A stretch of 64,000 nt of DNA. It comes from Misgurnus anguillicaudatus. Lineage: Eukaryota > Chordata > Actinopteri > Cypriniformes > Cobitidae. The notes under the pieces were generated by a model. It worked only from the letters and a program-made list of their open reading frames with translations. It was not told the DNA's origin and searched no databases. Below, piece by piece: positions 48,801 to 60,800 of this stretch. Position 1 is the first letter of the stretch. Each line of letters starts with the position of its first letter. The DNA lies in the NCBI RefSeq assembly GCF_027580225.2, contig NW_027395284.1:1569478-1633477 (forward strand), given 5' to 3'. The position numbers and the translations under genes were made by a program.

Positions 48801-51800
48801 ATTGCATTGCTAAACCTGTGATGGTTTTCTGTGACGGGAAAGAAACGTAAGCCATCAACATCTAATAATTTCCGCGAGAGGCACTCGACTCGGTTGCTTG
48901 TTCTCCAGACAGCATCAAGCTTCTCATGCTAAAACATTGACCCCAGAGGATCTTATAAAAACTTTACATTATTTTACTCAAAGTCAACGAAAATCGAGCG
49001 GGACCAAAACATTTTACAGCTGATCGCTGTGAAAATGTAAGAGACGACGTCAGTATAACCGCAGCAATGTGTTCTTAATATAACAAAGTAAGGGTTTTGG
49101 TTAATGCCATTAATGTTTATTTTTTAATCATTGTATACCACTAGTCAACTAAATAAATATAAAATGGTAAAGATGAATGCACATTTATACATTGATTTAA
49201 TAGATTTATAGCATTTTGAAATAAAAAACTGTAATGGATTTATTGCATTTTGTGGAAAAAAGAATTCGTTTTTATAATAAATCTTTGAAAATCAAGTTAT
49301 GGATTTGAATTTTTTATGTTTTTATAACCTAAAGATGCTATGTGAAAGTTTGTAACAGAAAATAGTGGTTTTCATCTTGTCACTTTTTTGGTATAGAAAA
49401 CACGTTTTTACCGAAATTTGTCAAAATGGATTCATTGCGTTTTGGAACCAAACTCTTCATTTCTTGAATTTAGTGTTTAAGAAAAATTTTCAAGATTTTT
49501 TTGCTTACCCCATTGGCAGATTTTTTTGCTTGTTTTATGCACAATATCACTTACATTTTATATTTTTGGTCTAAAAACTAGAATTATTTTTTGGGTCATT
49601 TTGCTCATCAAGAAAAAGCATCCTAATTTAAGAATTTTTAGATATTTTACTGAAAACAAGACAAAAATACTAAGAAATGTTTTTCTTGAAAATCATTTTT
49701 TGCAGTGTTCTAGATTGGGTCTGAACACAGTATGGTCTGAACATCCTGGGTATTTTCTCACCCAACTTTGTGTATCATGGGATCAAATGAGCTATCACTA
49801 CTTGGCTCATCCATCAACAACTTTTTTTTAATAAATCAAGTAAATATATAAATTTACATTTTTTAATGAAAATAATAGACATAATTTAAGCAAAACCACT
49901 GATATTAAAATGTTTTTAATCTGTTAGAAAAAATTGTCAAAAATTGTCCATAGCTTTCACTAAGGCAGTACCTAAGGTCCCAAATATGTACAATGTAGGT
50001 ACAGATTACAGATACACTGCAAAAAAAAAATACTTTCTTGCTAAGTATTTTGTTTTGTTTTCTTGAACATTTTTCTTAAACACTAAATTCAAGAAAATTA
50101 AAAAAAATATTTGTTTACCCCATTGGCAGATTTTTTTGCTTGTTTTATAAACAAAATCACTTAAGTTTTATATTTTTTGTCTAAAAACTAGACTTATTTT
50201 CTTGGGTCGTTTTGCTCATCAAGAAAAAGCATCTTAATTTAAGAATTTTTAGATATTTTACTTAGGGATGCACGATATATCGGCCAACATATCGTTATCG
50301 GACGATAACTGCTTATTTTTAATATTATCGGTTATCGGTCTGATAGCAAAATTAGGCCGATAAATGAAAGCCGATAAATGATGGATTATTTTGGTTTGTT
50401 GAACCACTTCACTTGCTCATTGCTGGCCATGTGGAGTTTTGATTGGTGCTTTCTGTGACATAGCACGAAGATGACACGTGTTGCGGGCTTAAGAAGAGTA
50501 TGCTAGTCTAGCGCAAAGACAAGATGTCCGCGGTCTGCGAGTTTTTCATTTTGAAAATAATATGAATATTTATCGGCCTATAGATATCGGTTATCGGCCC
50601 CCAAATGTAAAGAGTTATCGGTTATCGGTATCGGCCAAAATTTCTATATCTGTGCATCCCTGAAAACAAGACAAAAATACTAAGAATTTTTTTTCTTGAA
50701 AATAATTTTTTGCAGTGTGTATACTTTTGGTACCTTTTTATGTACTAATATATACTCTTTGGTACAAATATACACATCTGAGGTACTAATATGAACTTTT
50801 TAGGTGTACTTTTTGAAAGGGTACTGCTCCAGCTAGTGGCCATTTTTTGACCATCTATTCTGAAAGTGTAGGATAAACGGAAACATTATTGAAGTCAGCA
50901 TGTTTGCAAACGGTTTCAACATGTTCACCTGTAGTTTGGCCTCGAGGTCCAATAGTCCATTCGACAGCTCTTTTACCGATTCCACCATCTCATGATGCTT
51001 GTTAATTGTTTTCTCCATATATTTTTTCCTTCTCAGCACCTACATCACACGATTCAAGGGTGAGGTGTGGTCGTGTAAAAACAACAACAAAAGATTAATT
51101 TAAAAATATATTAATAATGCTTCTCACCGTGTAACCGGACCGGCCAGCTCTGTGATCTGTCTTTATCCTCTCCTCTTGCTGTGGTATTGTGGGCAAAATA
51201 AACTTTTCAAACTGTTTGTAGAGACTGCTCACCGCTTCCTTAGTCTTACACTGGGATGAATATTTACCCACGCGTACAATTGTGGAGCTCGCTTCATCAC
51301 ACCAGAAATTATACTGCATTTAAAATGAAAAGAGAGAGGAGAGGCTAAATTTACACATGTGTACTTATATAGAAATTTTATTATCATATTTCTACTCTGT
51401 ATTATTAAGCGTTATCCTCATTATTAAAAATCTTAAAGTGAATAGAAATATAAAATCTTTTTTTTTTTTTTTTAGGAAATAACAAGATGAATATGTTACA
51501 GTGTGATAGTTCATTAGATGTTTCTTGTGCATCCCCACCTCTTCTAAAGCCTGCTGGAGCTTGACATTCATTTCCAGGTTCTGTTTATATTCCTCCACCG
51601 TCCTGTCAAAGTCGCCCACCTGTCTCTGCAGCTCATTGAGTTATCTTCTATCTCTCTGAGACTGTTGCCAATTAAATGCTTCTCACAGCTGCTGGATACC
51701 TTCTGACTAAAGGCTTGGAGCATCTTCTTTAAAACCTGCAACACAGACGACACTACGTATTATTTTATTCATACACTCTTAAAAATAAAGGCTCCTAAAA

Positions 51801-54800
51801 GGTTCTTTGTCGGGCTGATGGTTACATGGTTCTAGCTTATGTGGTGAAAAGGTTCTTCATACTATTGAAAGGGTTAGAAAAGAAATAGTTATTTTAGGAA
51901 CCTTTTTTTTAAGGAACCAAAAATGGTTCTTTCAGCATCACCACTAAATTCTTTTTAGAACCTTTATTTCTTTAAAGGGGACATATCATGAAAATCAGAC
52001 TTTTTCATGTTTAAGTGCTATAATTGGGTCCCCAGTGCCTCCATCAACCTAGAAATTGGTGTAAAAATCAACCCAGTAACTTAGTTTGGAAAAACCATTC
52101 TTTGCAAGCATGTGAAAAAACAGGTCATTGAAATTTGCCTCCCCTTGTGATGTCAGAAGGGCATAATACCGGCCCCTTAATCTGCACTATCAACCACGGC
52201 ACTGCCCATTAGTGCAGAGATCAACTAATTTGCATTTAAAAGGACACACCCAAAAACTGCACTTTTTGGGCACACCTACAAAGTTACAATTTTAACATCT
52301 TATAATAAATTATCTGCCATTTTAGCTAGAACTTCACATACTCTGGGTCACCAAAGATTTATTTGACGTCTTAAAAACGTCTTGTGAAATGTCCCCTTTA
52401 ATGTATGTCCATGAAAGTCATACTATTAATATAGTGGTAACACTTTACAGTAAGGTTGTATTTGTTAACAAACGTTCATGCAGTAGCTAACATGAACTAA
52501 CAATGAACAACTTCTACAACATTTATTAATCTTAGTTCATGTTTATTTCGGCATTTAATACATTAATAAAATCCAGCGTTGTAACTGTTGATATTTATAA
52601 ATGCACCATGAACTAACATGAATAACTGTATTGATATTAACTAACAAGAACAAGAATTAAAAAAGGTTGACAAACTAGATTTTTTTATTGTTTGCTCATG
52701 TTAGTTGCATTTACTAATGTTTACTAATACAGTGTAATAAAGTATTACGAAAATAGGTTTACACATTATAAAAAAAATGCAGCATGAAGTTTAAACAACT
52801 TGGAAGTCAATTCAATTCAAAGTGAAAAGCTGACATCAGTTATAAAATCATTACTTTTTTTAAGTTAAAGTAACATAAAATTGTTTGACAAAAATGCTGC
52901 ATATTTTTTTACCGTGCAGAAAATGTAAAAAGATCTTCTGCAGGTTCAGGGCCATCCACAGCGAATGCATGACAAAACCCTGTATCTCTGTGATTTGGTC
53001 ATTGCTGAGTGAGATATTAATAAAATTAGTACAAATAAAATAAAAATGACATTCTTACCTGCAGCTTTTCTATGTATATCTCAATTTGCTGGATTTGATT
53101 TTTCACAGCCTTTAGATTTCTTGACTTCTCATTTTTCTTAATGTAGTTGAATTTCAAATTGTTGATTTTCTTTTTGAGATCCTTAAATGACTCCCTCAGC
53201 TAAAATAAAGCCAGGAAAATAAATGTCATTAAAACAATGATGCAGAGAATGTCCTAAAGGGCATACAATATGTGTTACATTAAAAGCCAAATAAAATGAA
53301 TCATTAGGTGACTTAAATGTTGGTTTGATTGTACACAAAGCTTGTGACTTTAGGAAACTTCAAATATAAAACAGTAACACGTATTAACAAGTATTCTTCT
53401 ATTATGGTACTTTTATGCTTTTTAGACGAGATGTAGTAACTATAAATGATCATAATGGAAAAGTGCATGAAGATTTTTCTAAATTCTCACACATGCAAAG
53501 TGTTGACAGATTTATTTTGGTTAATTCAATTTTGAATGAGCTACTTTGAATGTTTAAATAAATAAATAAAAAACAGTTGTCATTAACTCTTCGCCTTGTC
53601 ATTATCTACCAAATATCTCACTTTAGATTAAGTGTGCATTAATGTGACGAGGGTCTCTATTAGAGGACAGAGGGGGTACAGCTGAGTCCAGAGGGATTAT
53701 TTTAAAAAGGATTCATGATTGGACCCGTGGATGATTTATAATGCAGATCCATTTCTGTCCACCCTGTTGGGCTTTTGCAATGGTGTAAGGTCTCGTAATG
53801 ACCGGCTCAAGTTTCACCCCAAGGACAGCTGCAGCCCAGCCTTCGGTATCAGTTATAGAGCTCTCCTAATGGTCTTACAGGACTTTTCCAATAGAGGGCT
53901 GTAGAGGAAAGTTTCTACTGAAGTCCAGAAAAAAAAGTACAGACCCAACGGAAGATCAGTAAACATACATCTCAGATTTTGCTAGAAAAAAGCAGCCTGG
54001 GTTGATAAATATCCAGTGTCTGACCGCTCTCTGCATCCTAGCAGTCAGTTGTGGATGGACTTCAAAGATTAATGATCATCATCTCTACAATGTCCATAAG
54101 GTTTAAACATTGAATAAATAAAATTGCAACTTTTATTTATTCAATGACACATAAACCACATTGCTAAACGGTCAGAAGAAATGGTCAAAATATGTACCTC
54201 AGCTGACTTTAAAAACTTTAATAGTTTATATTAGTACCTCAAAGAGAGCTTTTTATTAGTATGTCAAAGATGCTAGTATCTCAATTTGGTACATATTAGG
54301 ACCTTTTTAAAGGGCGCTACATTGACGCATGGTCAAGTGTCGTCAAATATTGACGCCATGGGTGTGAGACCGTGTTACCCAGTGACAGCTAGGGTACATA
54401 TTTTGACAATTTCTTTCTAACAGTATATAGATAACATTTGGCATTTATACAGGACATATTAATGCAAGAGGAGGATGAGCAACAAACTTTACAGTATTTT
54501 TACATTTTTACAGTAGTCACTAATGCACTAGCAAGCCTAAATATATGACTATATGTTGGAAAAAAGCTGAAGAACAAACTCCACAATAAATTTTTAAGTG
54601 AGTTTATAGCAAAACATTCCCAAGACACGTTTAATAAGCATACATATTAACAGTGGGTATTAGTTTCACAAGGCTTAATAGTGACAGTGAGCATCTAAAC
54701 AACTTGGTGAAATTGTACTCGGTTAACATTTACTATAAGGCTTATCGCAGCTGTGATTTAGAGTCTTGTGTTCAGGGATTTTGGGGCAGTTTTCCGGACA

Positions 54801-57800
54801 GGGATTAGTTTAAGCCAGGGATAGACCTTGTTTAATTAGAAAATATAACTAGTTTTAACAAATATGCCTTACTACATACAATACAATGTTTTCAGTTTGG
54901 ACAGCCCTTACATTTATTCTAGTCTAGGAATAGTCTAATCCCTGTCCGGGAAACCGCCCCGAGATGTACTCCAGACTAAAGTAGTAAATTCTGAGCATAA
55001 TAAAGCTCAGTTACAGTGTGTTATAAAATATATTTCACTTCATAGTTGAACAGCACAAAAGTGACCAAAGCCTGCTTTTGTTATTTAATTTAAAACCTTT
55101 TAAAAACGAATTTAAAGTAGCCAACGTAGCTACAATGGAACCGATATCTATTTGGTTGCATATATAAAAGCTTTTTTAAGCGGTAGACAGCAGCAGTGAA
55201 TTTGAGATTTGTTGGTGAGAGAAACAGAGTCACTCTTGCAGACGAACAGCAGCAACTGTGCAAGCTAAAATGTCAGATTGTTTACTCATGCATATTTATG
55301 ACTGCATGGGCGGAGCTTAAATTGTATGACATATGGTGATTGACATGGGCATTACACGAGAAGTCATGTCGAGTCATGCCCTACACAATTTAACTGTAAA
55401 CCATTTGTTTCCATCAAGAATATGATGATACTTTGACAAACAAATAAAGAGCTCAGATGCTAAACCATTTTAACCGGTATTTCTGAATGACCTGAGGAGG
55501 CCCAGATTAAGTGGATTTTAAGCGAAAGTATTTGATGAACGTATAATACGTGACAAGAGCATTTCGGATAATATCATTATCTAATTTTTGACTGAGGTGG
55601 CGTTTAGATGCATTGGCATCTGACCTCTTCAATTATCTTCCAAATGCTACAAGGACATAAATAAGCAGAGAATTGGTTATATGTGACCCTGCCTATGAAA
55701 ACTCTCATTTACTAAAGTCATTTTTGCAATTTACTGTTTTCTACATAAACTCATCCCACATATTCTGTGAGTAAGATCATGTCAAAGATTGAAATGAGAA
55801 ATCAGTAATTGAACGATGCTCCTAATCTCATCATTTGATTATGAGACTCTAGCCTGGATGGATTTTACAGACAGGGTTACATATTATACAAATGCACCAT
55901 TCATAATTTAAGTATATAAAGAGTTAACTACAAATTCTCATATAAACTATACAACATTGACAGACTCTCTTGTGCCAGACAGTGCTGAGTGTAAGTACAG
56001 CTACTTTTAGAAATCAATTCCTTGCTGTATTTAAAGTCTCACAGCAGTTGTGTATTAAAATAGCATGGCATTTTGTGACATAGGTTACTTGGATATCTGT
56101 TTAACAAGCTTTAGATTTTAATCCATGAGAAATAAATAGAAATCTAAAACTGGTAAACCTATAGAATAGCATCTTCATGTGTTCAATGCTATCCACATTT
56201 ATTTGTAAATATGTCAAGTTTTGATAAAGTGTGATATAACTGATAAATGTATAATTTCAATGCCAAGATAAAAGCATTAAAAAATAGGAACAAACATACT
56301 CCGTCCGAGGTGCGAGTCAAAAAGAATAAATCTAAATATGTAACACAAAATAGTGACTGCACCCTCACTTGCAAAAGAATTTTATTGTCACCAACGTTTC
56401 GGCATATAGCCTTCGTCAAGCTATATGCCGAAACGTTGGTGACAATAAAATTCTTTTGCAAGTGAGTATGCAGTCACTATTTTGTGTTATATATTAAAAT
56501 AAAAGCATTTGCCAAATGCTTAATGATAAGACTGCTATGGAGCAATCTATCTGCATAATGTTTCGGATTATTACACGGTCAGAAAAATGGTCCCAAGCTG
56601 TCACTTTGGCAGTACCCTTTAAAAATATCCTAATGTGTACTATTTAGGTACTCATGTATACATTTAGTACCGATATGTACCACTGAGGTACTAATGTGCA
56701 CTCTTTGGTATACTTCTGATGTACTAATATCTTTAGGTGCAAAGGTGTATTTTTGAAAGGACACTGCCCCAGTGACAGCTAGGGATCAATTTTGGACCAT
56801 TTACTGGTTGCAATTGCTGCACATTTTTTTAAAGTTTTTTTTTTTAAAGAAACTTGAGATTAAAGTCCACTAGAGGGAGACAAGGACTATCATTTTGTTT
56901 CAATTATAACAAACCCCTGGAGGGGTTCGTGTTTAGATATTATGTTAAACATTATAAATATTTAGAAAATGGTGTCTTTCGTACTATAAAGTTAAACAAT
57001 ACAATTTTGGTGGACTATGTGCAATTGTCAATCCACAAATGAACTAGCTATTGTTCCTTTACACACACCAATCTAATCCATAAATCAAATGTATATCAGA
57101 AAACATCCATGAAACTATTGTACATAAGTAACCTGATTTTCTATGCCCTTGGATGGCATTGCAGTATTATCCTGAGGATTGACTTTTGGATTTTGTGGAT
57201 TGGTGGTGGGGTGGGCAGTAAGTATGTGATAAGGCTGAAATCCTTCATCTTATCAGAAGTGATAAGAACAAATGGCAGAATTCCTCACCGCAGGCAGAGA
57301 CAAACCTCGTCAACAGACTAAATTTAACAAGGGCTGTCAAGCTATAAATAATTCAGCCCGAGAAACAATGAGAGTGAGCCACAAAGCAAAGCACACGTGT
57401 TGCTGAGCCCAGATCTGTGGACAGGAAAATGAGTGCAGGAATCTTTATAAACAACAGACATCTGGGTTAAACTACAATCCTTTGTTATATAGCTGATGAT
57501 GCCATATCATGGAAAACCTTTAGTTGATCTTTTGACATAAAAGAGCTTTTTGCAATTGAAACTAACACCCTGTTGTTTATTTTACTTCCTTTTCACACAC
57601 AAATTACGGAAAAAACACTGAAAATGTGTCCTGGTTTTAGATGGGTTTTGGCTGGCCCACCAGCAAAAAACGGCTGATTCACCAGCTTGACCAGGCTAAA
57701 AGACCATCTTTGCCAGCTTTGCTGGTTTAAGATGGTGGGCCAACTGGTCTTCCAGCCTGACCAGCTAAGACTAGCTAAAAAGTGTCCAAAACCCCTCTAA

Positions 57801-60800
57801 ACCAGCTTGCTACACCAGCTAAAACCAGGCTAGGAGCTTGGCTGGTCTAAGATGGAACCAGCTGGTTTAAGATAGTCCTTCCAGCCTGTCAAAGCTGTTT
57901 AAGATGGTCTTTCAGCCTGGTCAAGCTGATGGATCAGCTGGTTTAAGCTGGGTTACACTGCAAAAAATTATTTTCAAGAAAAAAAATTCTTAGTATTTTT
58001 GTCTTGTTTTCAGTAAAAATATCAAAAAATTCTTAAATTAAGATGCTTTTTTTCGTGATGAGCAAAATGACCCAAGAAAATAAGTCTATTTTTTAGACAA
58101 AAAATATCAAATTTAAGTGATTTTGTGCATAAAACAAGCAAACAAATCTGCCAATGGGGTAAGCAAATTGTTCTTGAATTTTTCTTGAATTTAGTGTATA
58201 TGAAAAATGCTTTTTGCTTACCCCATTGATTTGTTTGCTTGTTTTATGCACAAAATCACTTAAATTTGATATTTTTGGTCTAAAAACTAGACTTATTTTT
58301 TTTGGGTCGTTTTGCTCACCAAGAAAAAGCATCTAAATTTAAGAATTTTTAGATGTTTTTACTGAAAACAAGACAAAAATACTAATATTTTTTTTCTTGA
58401 AAATCATTTTTTGCAGTGTACTGACTGAGGTTATGTCAAAGATTAAAATCAATGACTGAAATCAAACTTCTAATCTCTAATCTCTTTTACAGACATTACT
58501 CACCTCACCGATCTCTTCCTTATAGATGCAGCAGTGGACGTTGCTCATTAAACTCTCTTCACACCTATTTGCTTCTGTGATCCAGTTAGTGCTTCCTCTT
58601 TCCAACTTTTCTAGCTTCTCACATAACCGATCTACTGACAACACCAGCAGCCGCTTGGAAAGGGAACATGGAAAAGAAGAAGAAATGATTATTTATAGAA
58701 CTTGCTATACAAGTATTTTATTCAATGCTTACAGTTAATATTATAAGGTATGCTTATGCTGCAGTTGAAGTAAGAACCTCATCGAATGCATACAGCATAA
58801 TAACTATATACAATATTATAAATCAATGTCTGCAATACGCACCGACTGCTGTACAGTGTTGGTGATGTCAGCACCCAGTGAGAGAGCGAGCGTGTACAGA
58901 TGCTGAACGTGCTTCTGTCGCTCCTGATGTTGAATCAGTTGAGTTCTGGCCTGACTGGTGTCATTAAACACAGCCACTGGTTCGGCTTTTAATACAGTAT
59001 CCAGCTGAAATAATAATTATAATTTTAGAAGGATCTGTGATTTTTTCTCACAAACTTTGAAAATTGTGTATGTACTGTATAGCAGTTTTGGTCACTATAT
59101 TTGATATTTGACAAGACTTTTTTTAAGATTTCAAATAAATCTTCGGTGTCCCCAGAGTGCATATGTGAAGTTTAATCTCAAAATACCATATAGATAATTT
59201 ATTATAGCATGTTAAAATTGCCACTTTGTAGGAGTGAGCAAAAATGTGCCTTTTTTGGGTCTCTCCTTTCAAATGTAAATCTGTACTAAATGACAGTGAT
59301 GTGGATAGTGCAGATTAAGGGGCGGAATTATCCCCTTCTGACATCACAAGGGGAGCCAAATTTCAATGAGCTATTTTTTCACATGCTTCCAGAGAATGGT
59401 TTACCAAAACTAAGTTCAGGGGTTGTTCTTTTTCCACATTTTCTAAGTTGATAGAAGCACCGGGGACCCAATTATAGCACTTAATGGAAAAAGTCAGATT
59501 TTTGTGATATGTCCCCTTTAAAAAGAAAGGTGCTTGCTTTATATCTGTAAGGCCTTTCTGTTTCACAAAATGTTATTTTTAGTGAAAAAAGTTCTTTAAA
59601 GGTTCTTTTAGAAATGGGTTTTTAAAGAACATTTGACTTAATGGTTCTTTGAGGAACCAAAAATGGTTCATCTATGGCATCACTAGGGAACGTTTTAAGC
59701 ACCTCTATTTTTAAGATTTTATGTAATTTACACAACTTTCTTTTGCATTATTTCATAGTGTTGATAACTTATTTTATTCTGAAATCCTGGAAAATGGCAA
59801 TATGAGGTCATGTACACTTTAAAAATAAAGGTGCTAAAAGGGTTCTTCACAGCAATGTCATAGGAGAAGCATTTTTGATCCAGAAAGTACCCCAGTACTA
59901 TTTCTTTCATTTCTTTTAGTAGTCTTAAGAACTTGTATTCCCTCTACAAAGAAACTTTTGTGAAACAGAAAGGTTATTTGGATGTTCTTTATGGAACCAT
60001 GCAACCACAAATGGTTCATTCTATGAAGCACCTTTATGATAGTCTTTTGTTACAGTGTTCTGGTGGAAATGTAATTTCACCTCTTGATAAAGCTGATGAA
60101 ATTTGACAGCCATGCTTAGAACGGTTTCATACTCTCTCATCTTATCTCTGACACGCTGATGCAATTGCAGGAGCTCAGAAACTTTCTCGTTCTTCTCTTT
60201 GACCGGTATTCCTTTCAATGCAAGCAGCTCCGAAGTCTTAACCAGGAATTCCACTTCTGCATTTAGTTGCTAAAAAGGTTTTAAAAACTGAGATTAGTTG
60301 TAAAATAGCTTAAATCATACAGATGATAAAGTGTCAGAAAATGGCCCCAAGCTGTCACTGGGGCAGTGCCCTTTAAAAAGGTCCTAATATGTACCATTTA
60401 TGTATATTGTACATTTGGTACCAAATAAGAGCACACTCACTGTCCAAAACTAATTGTCACTTTATTTGCTGGTTGAGTCATTAAAAACAAAATAAAATAA
60501 AAAAACATGTATGTTGCTTGCATTTTCCTACAGCCTATATAAAATGGTTTGAAATATATATTTTCATATTTTATTAGGTTTTTGATAAGGTTACAATGCG
60601 TAGGCCTACGTAGCAACATAACTTGCGTGACGTCCCCAAACTTGTGGCTTCATGTCACGAAAGTGCCAAGAAGCTGCCAGCCACAACAACAAAACAAACA
60701 GAAAAAAACCTGAAGCGTATGTTGTTGCAGGTTTACATGGTAATGTAATCTAACGGCTGTTTCCAAGCACTTTCAGACTAAAAAAAGCCTGTCTATTTAA

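Larger units (their letters stand above)
53200..58503. other. ccdc141 intron between exons i and h, 5.3 kb
   Basis: No additional exon is needed: the frame of exon h joins exon i directly. Content is repeats listed separately and AT-rich unique sequence. Confidence 0.6.

Noticed and set aside
52890..52998. Open helical-looking frame on the minus strand ([20 protein letters not shown]) between ccdc141 exons i and j
   Set aside because: Exons i and j already join in phase 0. This stretch's only good donor leaves phase 1, which would break exon j.
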